From the NCBI GenBank assembly GCA_030067055.1, contig JASJAL010000228.1:1-12415 (forward strand): a DNA stretch of 12,415 nt. The letters run 5' to 3'. Both the position numbers and the translations under genes were made by a program. The notes beneath the pieces are model-generated. The model ran no database searches. It was not told the DNA's origin and saw only the letters and a list, made by a program, of their open reading frames with translations. Positions 1 to 6,855 of the stretch are shown here, piece after piece. The stretch is from Kiloniellales bacterium (GTDB taxonomy: Bacteria; Pseudomonadota; Alphaproteobacteria; Kiloniellales; JAKSBE01). Every line of letters starts with the position of its first letter. The first letter of the stretch is position 1.

Positions 1-287
1 TCCGGGTCGAAGCGCTTGACCGCCTGCATCATGCCGACGTTGCCCTCGGAGATCAGCTCGGAGACCGGCAGGCCGTAGCCGCGGTAGCCCATGGCGATCT
101 TCGCCACCAGGCGGAGGTGGCTGGTCACCAGCTTGTGCGCCGCTTCGACGTCGTCGTGCTCCCGCCAGCGCTTGGCCAGCATGTACTCCTCGTTCTGCTC
201 CAGCATCGGGAACTTGCGGATGTCCTGCAGGTAGCGGGACAGATTGCCTTCGGCGACGAGGATCGGGACACTCGGCATATTGGCCAT
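1..287 (-). CDS. rpoH: RNA polymerase sigma-32 factor RpoH, N-terminal part (runs off the left edge)
   Basis: Heat-shock sigma factor of the sigma-70 family, which directs RNA polymerase to heat-shock promoters. Only the first 95 codons are in the window. The protein begins MANMPSVPILVAEGNLSRYL, the usual start of alphaproteobacterial RpoH. It continues through region 1.2 (RKFPMLEQNEEYMLAKRWRE, about residues 25-44) into the region 2 core-binding segment (HLRLVAKIAMGYRGYGLPVS, about 58-77, then SELISEGNVGMMQAVKRFDP). The ATG at 287-285 is supported by a GGAG on the minus strand (298-301) about 10 bases upstream. rluD lies upstream in the same direction, 133 bp away, an arrangement common in alphaproteobacteria. 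The gap contains an AT-rich stretch and a hairpin, so the gene may have its own promoter. Several rpoH paralogues are common in this class; which one this is cannot be told from the fragment. Confidence 0.96.
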   Translation of the reverse strand, partial: MANMPSVPILVAEGNLSRYLQDIRKFPMLEQNEEYMLAKRWREHDDVEAAHKLVTSHLRLVAKIAMGYRGYGLPVSELISEGNVGMMQAVKRFDP

Positions 288-317
288 CAGGAACGTTCTC
301 CGTAGACAACAAAGCGC

Positions 318-340
318 TCGTCGGCTCGCACGGCCGACGA
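318..340 (-). other. Perfect 8-bp stem-loop in the rpoH leader
   Basis: TCGTCGGC (318-325) and GCCGACGA (333-340) are exact inverted repeats around a 7-base loop. On the minus strand the hairpin lies about 31 to 53 bases upstream of the rpoH start codon. No T-run follows on either strand, so it does not look like an intrinsic terminator. It does not include the rpoH Shine-Dalgarno bases at 298-301. A role in the rpoH leader is inference. Confidence 0.45.
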
Positions 341-359
341 CGGATTGGCCTTCCCCTGT

Positions 360-420
360 ATTTTTGGATTTCTTATAATTTTATTCTGGACCGAACAGAT
401 CAAAAAAGCAAGCGACATCT
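360..420 (-). promoter_or_regulatory. AT-rich upstream region, likely holding the rpoH promoter
   Basis: This is the most AT-rich stretch of the window, between the rluD stop and rpoH. Read on the minus strand it contains the -10-like hexamers TATAAG (377-372) and TAAAAT (383-378) and T-rich DNA with TTGATC (403-398) and TTGCTT (411-406). None of these pairs has ideal 16-18 base spacing, so I mark the region, not a start site. The role follows from position and composition only. Confidence 0.35.
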
Positions 421-1428
421 CTAGATGGCCTCTAAGTAGTCTAGCAAGTCTTTCATATCGCTTGGAATTTCGCTTTCAAACTTGAGCTGCTCGCCGCTGG
501 CGGGATGACGAAATCCGAGGCTGCGGGCGTGCAGCGCCTGGCGCGGCAGAGGCGGCGGTCCGGCCTCGGCGCCGGCGGCCAGGGCCTTGAGCCTCTCCTT
601 GTCGCCCCGGCCGTAGAGCGGATCGCCCACCAGGGGATGGCCTTGGCTCGCCAGGTGGACACGGATCTGGTGGGTGCGGCCGGTCTCCAGCCGGCACTCG
701 ACCAGGCTGACCCGTCCGCCGGCCAGATGACGCAGGGTCTGGTAGTGAGTCGTCGCCGGCTTGCCGCCGCGCCGGACCACCGCCATCTTCTTGCGGTTGC
801 GCGGGCTGCGGCCGATGTCCCCGGTGATGGTCCCGGCCTCGGGCCGCGGCCGGCCCCAGACCAGGGCCAGGTAGCTGCGCTCGATGCTGCGCGCGGCGAA
901 TTGTGCAACCAGCCCCTGGTGGGCCGAGTCGGTCTTGGCGGCGACGATCAGGCCGCTGGTGTCCTTGTCCAGGCGATGAACGATGCCAGGCCGGCGCACG
1001 CCGCCCACGCCCTTGAGGCTGTCGCCGCAGTGGGCGATCAGGGCGTTGACCAGGGTCCGGTCCGGGTTGCCGGGGGCGGGATGCACGACGAGGCCTGCCG
1101 CTTTGTCGATGACGATGAGATCACGGTCTTCGTGGACGACCCGCAGGGGAATCCGCTGGCCGACCAGCTCGACGGGCCGAGCCTCGGGCACCATGATGGC
1201 GAAAGTTTGGCCGGGTTTGACCCGCAAAGAGGGCTGCCTTATCGTCGCGCCGCCGGTCTCCAGGCAGCCTTCCTCGATCAGCGCCTTGATCCGGCTGCGG
1301 GTCAGACCGGGCAGCCGGGCGGCCAAGAATCGGTCGAGGCGCTCGCCGGCATCGCCGGGCCCGGCGGTGAAGGCCTGGCGCCCGGCGGGGATGTCGTCCT
1401 GGAGGTCTTCCGAGGGGCCTTCGATCAT
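421..1428 (-). CDS. rluD: Ribosomal large subunit pseudouridine synthase, RluD type (RluA family)
   Basis: A 335-residue protein of normal length for the RluA/RluC/RluD family, which converts uridines of 23S rRNA to pseudouridine. Residues about 28-85 form an S4-like RNA-binding domain (ERLDRFLAARLPGLTRSRIK). The catalytic domain follows, with the family signature HRLDKDTSGL at 151-160; Asp154 is the expected catalytic aspartate. Further conserved elements are VIDKAAGLVVHPAPG (106-120) and LETGRTHQIRVHLASQGHPL (247-266). RluD (U1911/1915/1917 in E. coli numbering) is preferred over RluC because of the neighbouring rpoH and the overall match; substrate positions are inferred. The ATG at 1428 is chosen because the S4 domain begins shortly after it. 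The frame stays open far upstream to 2673, but that part overlaps two good plus-strand genes. No clear Shine-Dalgarno is visible. It is divergent from the small membrane protein gene, with 63 bp between the start codons. Confidence 0.93.
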   Translation of the reverse strand: MIEGPSEDLQDDIPAGRQAFTAGPGDAGERLDRFLAARLPGLTRSRIKALIEEGCLETGGATIRQPSLRVKPGQTFAIMVPEARPVELVGQRIPLRVVHEDRDLIVIDKAAGLVVHPAPGNPDRTLVNALIAHCGDSLKGVGGVRRPGIVHRLDKDTSGLIVAAKTDSAHQGLVAQFAARSIERSYLALVWGRPRPEAGTITGDIGRSPRNRKKMAVVRRGGKPATTHYQTLRHLAGGRVSLVECRLETGRTHQIRVHLASQGHPLVGDPLYGRGDKERLKALAAGAEAGPPPLPRQALHARSLGFRHPASGEQLKFESEIPSDMKDLLDYLEAI

Positions 1429-1491
1429 CGTCGCTGCGGGAGGTTCAGTGTGCCTGAAAGAGTAACGGGCGGGTCGCAGGAAGGGTACCGG

Positions 1492-1797
1492 ATGCAGGGG
1501 CTCAAGGCACTGGTCATCGGCATGGGCGTCTTGCTGGTCCTCGGCTTCGTCCTGCTGGTGGTCGGCTTGGCCGACAAGTTCTCTCGGCTCGACGAGGCCG
1601 GCTTCGCCGAGATCGAAGTGCCGGTGCCGGACGGCTGTTCCCTGGCGGAAACCCTGGCCGAGGGCGACCGACTGCTGCTCCGCCTGGAGGGCCCGGCGGA
1701 GCGCGGCTGCGCCCGGATCCTGGTCGTCGACCTTGAGAGCGGCGAAGTGAGCGGCCTCCTGCGTCTGGCGCCCGGCGCCGCGGTTCCGGCGGAGTAG
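1492..1797 (+). CDS. Small single-pass membrane protein, DUF6476 type
   Basis: A 101-residue protein. Residues about 5-28 (KALVIGMGVLLVLGFVLLVV) form one strong N-terminal transmembrane helix. The short hydrophilic domain after it includes PVPDGCSLAETLAEGDRLLL (about 43-62) and a beta-rich ILVVDLESGEVSGLL near the C-terminus. This matches the small alphaproteobacterial family usually annotated as DUF6476 and found beside rluD; the function is unknown. The ATG at 1492 is favoured by AGGAAGG (1478-1484), about 7 bases upstream, and because the TM helix starts right after it. Longer in-frame starts would lie inside rluD. The threonine aldolase gene follows after 27 bp, so the two may be co-transcribed. 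Confidence 0.85.
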   Translation: MQGLKALVIGMGVLLVLGFVLLVVGLADKFSRLDEAGFAEIEVPVPDGCSLAETLAEGDRLLLRLEGPAERGCARILVVDLESGEVSGLLRLAPGAAVPAE

Positions 1798-1824
1798 GGG
1801 CCTGGAGGGAAGGAAAGGGCGGCC

Positions 1825-2898
1825 ATGGTCGATTTTCGCTCGGACAACGTGAAGGGGGCGGCGCCGGAGATTCTGGCGGCGCTGGCCGAGGCCAACACGG
1901 GAACCGCGGCGCCCTACGGCGACGACGCGCTGACCGCGCGCTTGCAGGACCGTTTCCGGGAGGTCTTCGAGACCGACTGCGCGGTCTTCCCGGTGGCGAC
2001 CGGGACCGCGGCTAACGTGCTCGGCCTTTCGGTGATGACCCCGTCCTACGGGGCGATCTACTGCCACAAGGATTCCCACATCAACGTCGACGAGTGCGGC
2101 GCGCCGGAACTCTACAGCGGCGGTGCCAAGCTGGTCGCCCTGCCGGGCGCCGACGCCAAGCTCTCGGCGGCGCAGCTCGCCGAAGTTCTGGCCGAAGGCG
2201 GCGCCGGTGTGGTCCACCACGTCCAGCCGGCCGCAATCAGCCTGACCCAGGCGAGCGAGGCCGGCACGGTCTACCGGGTCGAAGAGGTCGCGGCCATCGC
2301 CGAGGTCGCGCGGGCCCACGGTCTCGGCCTGCAGATGGACGGCGCGCGCTTCGCCAACGCCCTGGTCACCCTGGGCTGCAGTCCGGCCGAGGCGACTTGG
2401 AAGGCCGGGGTCGACGTGCTGGCCTTCGGCGGCACCAAGAACGGCTGCTTCTGCGCCGAGGCCGTGGTGGTCTTCCGGCCCGAGCTGGCCGCGACCCTGC
2501 CCTACCGGCGCAAGCGCGGCGGTCACCTCTTCTCCAAGCTGCGCTTCCTCTCGGCCCAACTCGAGGCCTACCTGAAGGACGACCTCTGGCTGCGCCTGGC
2601 GCGCCACGCCAACGGGCGGGCCAGGGACCTGGCCGAGGGCCTGGCCGCGCTGCCGGGCGTCGAGATCCTCCACCCGGTCGAGGCCAACGAGATCTTCGCC
2701 CGCCTGCCCCAGGGCCTGGCCGAGCGGCTGCGCGGCCAGGGCTTTACCTTCTACGACTGGGCCGCTGCCGGCCCCGGTGCGGTCCGCCTGATCACCGCCT
2801 TCGACAGCGAGCCCGAGGAGGTCGCTACCTTCCTGGCCGCGGCCCGGGCGGGCCTGGGGGTCGAGGCGGTGGCGGAACCCGAGGCCGAGCCGGCCTAG
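1825..2898 (+). CDS. ltaE: Low-specificity L-threonine aldolase / PLP-dependent beta-eliminating lyase family
   Basis: A 357-residue PLP enzyme of fold type I. It is expected to cleave L-threonine or L-allo-threonine to glycine and acetaldehyde in the cytoplasm. The N-terminus MVDFRSDNVKGAAPEILAAL carries the family's SDN motif. VATGTAANVLGL (58-69) is the PLP phosphate-binding stretch. His85 in HINVDECGAPE is the likely ring-stacking residue. MDGAR (171-175) supplies the aspartate for the pyridine nitrogen. FGGTKNG (201-207) contains the Schiff-base lysine, Lys205. The length is usual for the family. A strong purine-rich ribosome site (GGAGGGAAGGAAAGG) precedes the ATG. Substrate stereospecificity cannot be read from the sequence. 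A C-terminal tail rich in Ala/Glu/Pro is probably unstructured. Confidence 0.92.
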   Translation: MVDFRSDNVKGAAPEILAALAEANTGTAAPYGDDALTARLQDRFREVFETDCAVFPVATGTAANVLGLSVMTPSYGAIYCHKDSHINVDECGAPELYSGGAKLVALPGADAKLSAAQLAEVLAEGGAGVVHHVQPAAISLTQASEAGTVYRVEEVAAIAEVARAHGLGLQMDGARFANALVTLGCSPAEATWKAGVDVLAFGGTKNGCFCAEAVVVFRPELAATLPYRRKRGGHLFSKLRFLSAQLEAYLKDDLWLRLARHANGRARDLAEGLAALPGVEILHPVEANEIFARLPQGLAERLRGQGFTFYDWAAAGPGAVRLITAFDSEPEEVATFLAAARAGLGVEAVAEPEAEPA

Positions 2899-2938
2899 CG
2901 CCCTCGTGTCGAGTCGGGCGGCAATAGGCCGATCTTGC

Positions 2939-2967
2939 TTGTAAGCCCCGCGCTCTTTCGCTAAAAC
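2939..2967 (+). promoter_or_regulatory. Candidate sigma-70 type promoter for tRNA-Glu
   Basis: TTGTAA (2939-2944) and TAAAAC (2962-2967) are separated by 17 bases and each match the consensus at 4 of 6 positions. The -10 element ends 28 bases before the mature tRNA 5' end. Between them and the tRNA lies a short palindrome, CCTGT-CCG-ACAGG, that could fold in the 5' leader. The position fits a tRNA promoter; the assignment is inference. Confidence 0.45.
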
Positions 2968-2995
2968 ACCGGGCCTGTCCGACAGGGCACTCAGC

Positions 2996-3071
2996 GTCCC
3001 CTTCGTCTAGTGGCCCAGGACGCCGGCCTCTCACGCCGGAAACAGGGGTTCGACTCCCCTAGGGGACGCCA
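2996..3071 (+). tRNA. tRNA-Glu, anticodon CTC
   Basis: A complete 76-base cloverleaf with encoded CCA. The acceptor stem is GTCCCCT (2996-3002) with AGGGGAC (3061-3067), G3068 is the discriminator and CCA is 3069-3071. The anticodon stem is CCGGC (3023-3027) with GCCGG (3035-3039). The 7-base loop CTCTCAC places CTC at 3030-3032. The T arm is AGGGG-TTCGACT-CCCCT (3044-3060). The D-arm sequence GTCTAGTGGCCCAGGAC is typical of bacterial tRNA-Glu. The CTC isoacceptor reads GAG, a preferred glutamate codon in a genome this GC-rich. Confidence 0.97.
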
Positions 3072-3608
3072 GCAATCTCCAAGTCGCGAGCTCTCGGGAA
3101 GAACGGAACGCCTCTCAAAATCGTTCTCGATCCGGCTCGTACTTGAGACAGGTCCCGTGGCCCGTCCGGGTGAAGAACTGGGCCTTCACTATGCGGCATT
3201 GAGCATCGCAAATCTCGCCGACATCGACTTGAGTTCAGCCCGATTGTTTCAGGGCGCGGAAGATCTTGTCAGACGCGAAGGCGACATCTGCGCACAGGCA
3301 ATATGGCTCAAGATTCCGGTCTCGATCCTTGCGACCGTGCCGTGGGGAAGTCCCAGGTACAGAAACACCGCCGTTCCTGTCAAAGGCATCGGGACTTCGG
3401 GTCACCGCTCCCATTCAAGTCTCATCGAAGTATCGAGCCGATCCAACACTAGCTTGGCCATCCGAACGCCTGCAGCTGCCCGTCTTTCGCCTGACGACCG
3501 GAACCATCGTAGGACAAACAGCACCTCCTAAGTCGTGGCCGTCTTTGGGAGTTGTCGTCCAAAGGTATGCAGAAGCCCAAGTTCTCGTGATAGTTTCGCT
3601 TACCAGGG
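3072..3608. other. Lower-GC stretch without a supportable gene, just 3' of tRNA-Glu
   Basis: About 540 bp between the tRNA and the next operon. GC is clearly lower than in the neighbours (33 of 60 bases at 3181-3240 against 45 of 60 at 2341-2400). One plus-strand frame is open from inside the tRNA to 3531, but it has no plausible start and the product resembles nothing I recognise. Minus-strand frames are broken by stops (for example at about 3377-3379 and 3238-3240), with short natural-looking stretches between them. It could be a decayed gene or the long upstream region of the 3624 operon. I see no clear repeat of the tRNA 3' end, integrase or insertion sequence. The last part, 3540-3608, presumably holds the operon promoter, but no good -35/-10 pair could be picked. 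Confidence 0.4.
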
Positions 3609-3623
3609 ATGAAGGGGGAATCC

Positions 3624-4196
3624 ATGCTCAGTTCTGCCAGTCTTCGGCTCGGGCTTCTGCTTGCGATGTTGTCTTGGGCTGCAACCGCCGTCGCTGATGA
3701 CCCACCGAAGGTCGAGCGATTGAGCAAGAGCGGGACGCCCACGGAAAAAATCATGATTGGCGAAGCCGAACATATCGGGGTTCCCCTGATAGGTGCGGTC
3801 TTCAAGGCCCGCATCGACACGGGCGCGACCACCACTTCGATCTTCGCGACCGATGTGACGGAGTTCGAGCGCGACGGGAAGCCGTGGGTCCGCTTCGTCG
3901 TCCGAAATGACGACAGCGGGGACAAGTTTCCGCTGGAGGCCCCGGTGGCGCGTGTGGTCGAGATCAAGAAACGCGGCCAGGAAGGCTTCACCAGGCGGCC
4001 GGCGATCGCCATGGACCTGATCATGGGCGAAATGACCAAGGAGGTAAAAGTCAACCTTGCCGACCGTACGGGTTTCGAGTTCCCGCTCCTGATCGGGCGT
4101 GACTTTCTCTCCGGCCTTGCCGTGGTCGACGTCACGCTCAGCTACACGCAGGAAACCCCCGGTGCGCCCACCGACGAAGAGAAGAAGTCACAATGA
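3624..4196 (+). CDS. Exported retropepsin-like aspartyl protease ('ATP-dependent zinc protease' / RimB family, PF05618 type)
   Basis: A 190-residue protein. Residues 1-24 are a signal peptide (MLSSASLRLGLLLAMLSWAA, then TAVAD with an AxA cleavage site), so it probably acts in the periplasm. The mature part is one retropepsin-like domain. The catalytic motif IDTGATTTS has Asp65-Thr66-Gly67-Ala68, and the conserved LLIGRDFL lies at 155-162. This family is often annotated as 'ATP-dependent zinc protease', but DTGA and the fold point to a homodimeric aspartyl protease. The ATG at 3624 is preferred over the in-frame ATG at 3609 because AGGGGG sits 5-6 bases before 3624 and the signal peptide then begins correctly. 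The stop overlaps the next gene's start (ATGA), so translation is coupled. Family members regularly accompany a RimK-like ligase, as here. The substrate is unknown; hydrolysis or trimming of a peptide made by the partner ligase is a reasonable inference. Confidence 0.88.
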   Translation: MLSSASLRLGLLLAMLSWAATAVADDPPKVERLSKSGTPTEKIMIGEAEHIGVPLIGAVFKARIDTGATTTSIFATDVTEFERDGKPWVRFVVRNDDSGDKFPLEAPVARVVEIKKRGQEGFTRRPAIAMDLIMGEMTKEVKVNLADRTGFEFPLLIGRDFLSGLAVVDVTLSYTQETPGAPTDEEKKSQ

Positions 4197-5731
4197 GCGC
4201 ACGGCTTCAGCTCTACCTCATCATGAGCGTCCTCGTCGCCCTCGGCCTCGGCCTCACGGCCTACAAGCATCTGACGCTCGGGTTTCCGATGCTCCCCGGC
4301 GCCAAGGAGGAAATCTGGATCGTACAGGCGCGCATTCGCTTCGATGCCACCGGCGAGCCGGCAAAAGTCACCTTGAACCTGCCCGACGACACGAATGACC
4401 TCGTGATCGTCGAATCGGGCGCGACCGCACCGGGCTTCGGCTTCAGCCTCGAGCAAGGAAAAAGCGAGACCCGCGGCGTCTGGTCGGCGCGCGCGCCGTC
4501 GGGCCGGCAATCGCTGTACTACCAGGCCCGAATCTATCGCGGCCCGGGTGAGCAGCGCGATTTGGAGGACGGGGAAGAAGCGCCACCGCCGCCGGAAAGA
4601 CCTCTATTCATTGAAAGGCGCGCCGCCGCCGCCGACGCCGTGCTCGCAGATGCCCACGCCAGGTCCGCCGATGCCGTGACACTGGCCGTGCGTTTGATTC
4701 GCCAGTTCATCAGCAGCGATCCCGATGAAAACGTGTCGTCGCTCTTGCGCGAGACCGAGGGCCAGGCGGAGCGCAACCAGTTGCTGCTGGACCTGCTTCA
4801 CAGTGCCGAAATTCCCGCGCGTCCTCTGCGCGGGATCGACTTGGGCGAAGAAGGCCGGCGCTCCAGCCTGGTGGAGCTCATCGAGGTGCATGACGGCAAG
4901 GCTTGGCAGGTCGTCGATCCGCGAACGGGCGACACGGGAATGCCCTGGTTCTTCCTGCCCTGGCAGCGAGGCGAGCAGGCCCTTTTCGAGGTCGAGGGTG
5001 GCAAAAGTTCGGAGATCGGCTTCTCGGTGCGGGAGGACGAATTGGCGGCGCGCAACGTCGCGCTGAACCTGGGACGGGCTCAGGGAGCCGGTGTGATCGA
5101 CTTCTCCATCTACACCCTGCCCGTGGATATACAGAACACCTTTGCGACCCTGCTGCTGATCCCGATCGGTGCGCTGGTGGTGGTGATCCTGCGCAACCTC
5201 GTTGGCCTCAAGACCTCGGGAACCTTCATGCCGATCCTGATCGCGGTGACCTTCGTGCAGACCACCCTCGTGACCGGCCTCATACTGTTCTTGACCGTGG
5301 TTGGCGTCGGCCTCGTGATCCGGAGCTATCTGACACACCTGAACCTCTTGCTTGTGCCAAGAATCGCCGCGGTGCTGATCGTCGTGATCACGACCTACGT
5401 CGCGCTCAGCGTCGTCGGCTTCAAGGCCGGCATCACGGCCGCCTTCTCGGTCACCTTCTTCCCGATGATCATCATTTCCTGGACGATCGAGCGCATGTCG
5501 ATCCTCTGGGAAGAGGACGGGCCGCGCGAGGTGCTGATCCAAGGCGGCGGCAGCCTGCTCACGGCGATCATCGCCTACCTGGTGATGACCGAGCGCCATG
5601 TCGGCTTCCTGGTCTTCACCTATCCCGAGCTCCTTCTCGTGGTTCTGGCGATTATCCTGGCCATCGGACAGTATTCCGGCTATCGGCTGAGCGAACTGCG
5701 TCGCTTCGAGCCGCTGTCGCGAGACGTCTGA
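4193..5731 (+). CDS. Inactive transglutaminase-like domain fused to seven transmembrane helices (UUP1 type)
   Basis: A 512-residue membrane protein. One N-terminal TM helix (about 7-24) is followed by a large extracytoplasmic region (about 30-310), then a seven-helix C-terminal bundle (about 315-495, beginning FATLLLIPIGALVVVILRNL). The transglutaminase-like stretch is near 165-245: NQLLLDLLHSAEIPARPLRG aligns with the usual helix after the catalytic cysteine, and WQVVDP (238-243) with the Asp motif. The entire protein has no cysteine, and the expected Cys position is Ala192 or a neighbour, so it should be catalytically dead. It may bind a peptide substrate instead. This matches the Pfam-type architecture 'inactive transglutaminase fused to 7TM'. 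A proline/acidic linker (DLEDGEEAPPPPERP, 123-137) lies before the domain. It overlaps the protease gene by 4 bp and the ligase gene by 1 bp (TGATG). Confidence 0.9.
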   Translation: MSARLQLYLIMSVLVALGLGLTAYKHLTLGFPMLPGAKEEIWIVQARIRFDATGEPAKVTLNLPDDTNDLVIVESGATAPGFGFSLEQGKSETRGVWSARAPSGRQSLYYQARIYRGPGEQRDLEDGEEAPPPPERPLFIERRAAAADAVLADAHARSADAVTLAVRLIRQFISSDPDENVSSLLRETEGQAERNQLLLDLLHSAEIPARPLRGIDLGEEGRRSSLVELIEVHDGKAWQVVDPRTGDTGMPWFFLPWQRGEQALFEVEGGKSSEIGFSVREDELAARNVALNLGRAQGAGVIDFSIYTLPVDIQNTFATLLLIPIGALVVVILRNLVGLKTSGTFMPILIAVTFVQTTLVTGLILFLTVVGVGLVIRSYLTHLNLLLVPRIAAVLIVVITTYVALSVVGFKAGITAAFSVTFFPMIIISWTIERMSILWEEDGPREVLIQGGGSLLTAIIAYLVMTERHVGFLVFTYPELLLVVLAIILAIGQYSGYRLSELRRFEPLSRDV

Positions 5732-6690
5732 TGTTCGGCCTGGCTAGCCCCAGACGGCTGCGCACGGCGGGGATCGTCGGCATGAACCGGCGCAATGTGC
5801 GCTACATCGCCGAGAACAACCCGCGCCACCTCTATCCCCTTGTCGACGACAAGCTGAAAACCAAGGACCTGGCGATCAAGGGCAACATCGCGGTGCCGAG
5901 ACTGATCGGGGTTGTCAGCCTGACCGGGCAGATCAAGGAACTCGGGCAATTCCTGAAGGCGCACGAACGCTTCGTCATCAAGCCCGCCCAGGGCAGCGGC
6001 GGCAAAGGCATCCTGGTGGTCACGGGTCGCGATGGCGATGACTACCTGAAGCCGAGCGGCTCGCGGGTCACCGCCGACGGTCTGGGCAGGCACATCAGCA
6101 ACACTTTGAGCGGCTTGTTCTCGCTCGGCGGAAAACCCGACGTGGCGATGATCGAGGACATGGTGGATTTCGACGACTGCTTCGACGGATTCAGCTTCGA
6201 GGGCGTGCCGGACGTGCGGGTGATCGTCTACAAGGGCTTCCCGGCCATGGCGATGACCCGGCTATCGACCAGCGACAGCGACGGCAAGGCGAACCTGCAC
6301 CAGGGCGCGGTCGGCGTGGGTCTCGACATCGCGACCGGCCGCGCCCTCAGGGGCGTGCAATACGATCGGCCGGTGACCGAGCACCCCGACACCGGTGCCC
6401 GGCTCGCGGACATCGCGGTGCCGCACTGGGAAACGCTGATCCACCTCGGTGCGCGCTGCTACGAGGTCACGAAGCTTGGCTACCTCGGCGTCGACGTCGT
6501 GCTCGACAAGAATCTGGGACCGCTCGTGCTGGAGCTCAACGCACGGCCCGGGCTGGCCATCCAGGTGGCCAACGGCATGGGGATGAAGCCGCGCATGGAC
6601 CGGATCGAGGCGGAAGTTGCTGCGGGGGCGGGCAGGTGGCCGGCTGCCGATCGGGCAGCCTGGTCCCTGCGCGAATTCCGGGCGGCTTGA
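5731..6690 (+). CDS. Alpha-L-glutamate ligase-like protein (RimK-related ATP-grasp)
   Basis: A 319-residue cytoplasmic ATP-grasp enzyme expected to form an amide or peptide bond by way of an acyl-phosphate. The N-terminus GMNRRNVRYIAENNPRHLYP (17-36) with DDKLKTK (39-45) is characteristic of the RimK-related ligase family that travels with 7TM-transglutaminase proteins. The ATP-binding lysine and glycine-rich loop are FVIKPAQGSGGKGILVV (81-97, Lys84). NLHQGAVGVGLDI (188-200) follows. The metal-binding end is LVLELNARPGLAIQVANGMG (265-284), with Glu268 and Asn270. The start is fixed by the TGATG junction with the upstream gene; the frame stays open upstream, but that part is an out-of-frame reading of the 7TM gene. 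The amino-acid substrate cannot be deduced; glutamate is only the family name. It completes a ligase / membrane scaffold / exported protease operon. Confidence 0.9.
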   Translation: MFGLASPRRLRTAGIVGMNRRNVRYIAENNPRHLYPLVDDKLKTKDLAIKGNIAVPRLIGVVSLTGQIKELGQFLKAHERFVIKPAQGSGGKGILVVTGRDGDDYLKPSGSRVTADGLGRHISNTLSGLFSLGGKPDVAMIEDMVDFDDCFDGFSFEGVPDVRVIVYKGFPAMAMTRLSTSDSDGKANLHQGAVGVGLDIATGRALRGVQYDRPVTEHPDTGARLADIAVPHWETLIHLGARCYEVTKLGYLGVDVVLDKNLGPLVLELNARPGLAIQVANGMGMKPRMDRIEAEVAAGAGRWPAADRAAWSLREFRAA

Positions 6691-6760
6691 GCGCAGAGTC
6701 TCGGCGACGGCCGGAAGAGCCGCTTGTATTCCTGACCGCTGCCGAGCTTTGCTGTCCGCT

Positions 6761-6791
6761 AGAGGTGGATCCTCGGGCCGCCACCACCTCT
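6761..6791 (+). other. Perfect 8-bp stem-loop after the ligase gene
   Basis: AGAGGTGG (6761-6768) and CCACCTCT (6784-6791) are exact inverted repeats with a 15-base, GC-rich loop, in the 165-bp gap between the ATP-grasp gene and the next small gene. There is no T-run, so intrinsic termination is doubtful. It may be an mRNA-end stabiliser or chance. I see no gene in the rest of the gap. Confidence 0.3.
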
Positions 6792-6855
6792 CGCGTCGAC
6801 TGCCTCGGGCTGCTAAAGAGGGCCGTCACTTCAATCCGTCTGAACCGAGCGTGCC

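Noticed and set aside
505..1491. Plus-strand open frame running into the small membrane protein
   Set aside because: It lies antisense to rluD with no recognisable product. The ribosome site and TM helix place the real start at 1492.
1429..2673. Long upstream extension of the rluD reading frame on the minus strand
   Set aside because: It overlaps the DUF6476-type and threonine aldolase genes, has no domain, and comes from high-GC open-frame bias. RluD homology starts at about 1428.
3010..3531. Plus-strand 173-residue open frame beginning inside tRNA-Glu
   Set aside because: The start codon is within the tRNA, there is no ribosome site and no recognisable domain.
3072..3608. Integrated element at tRNA-Glu with attachment-site repeat
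   Set aside because: No integrase gene and no second copy of the tRNA 3' end were seen in this window, so only the composition anomaly is reported.
4604..5599. Minus-strand 331-residue open frame rich in His, Asp and Gln
   Set aside because: Antisense to the transglutaminase-7TM gene. The composition is the mirror of hydrophobic codons and not a real protein.
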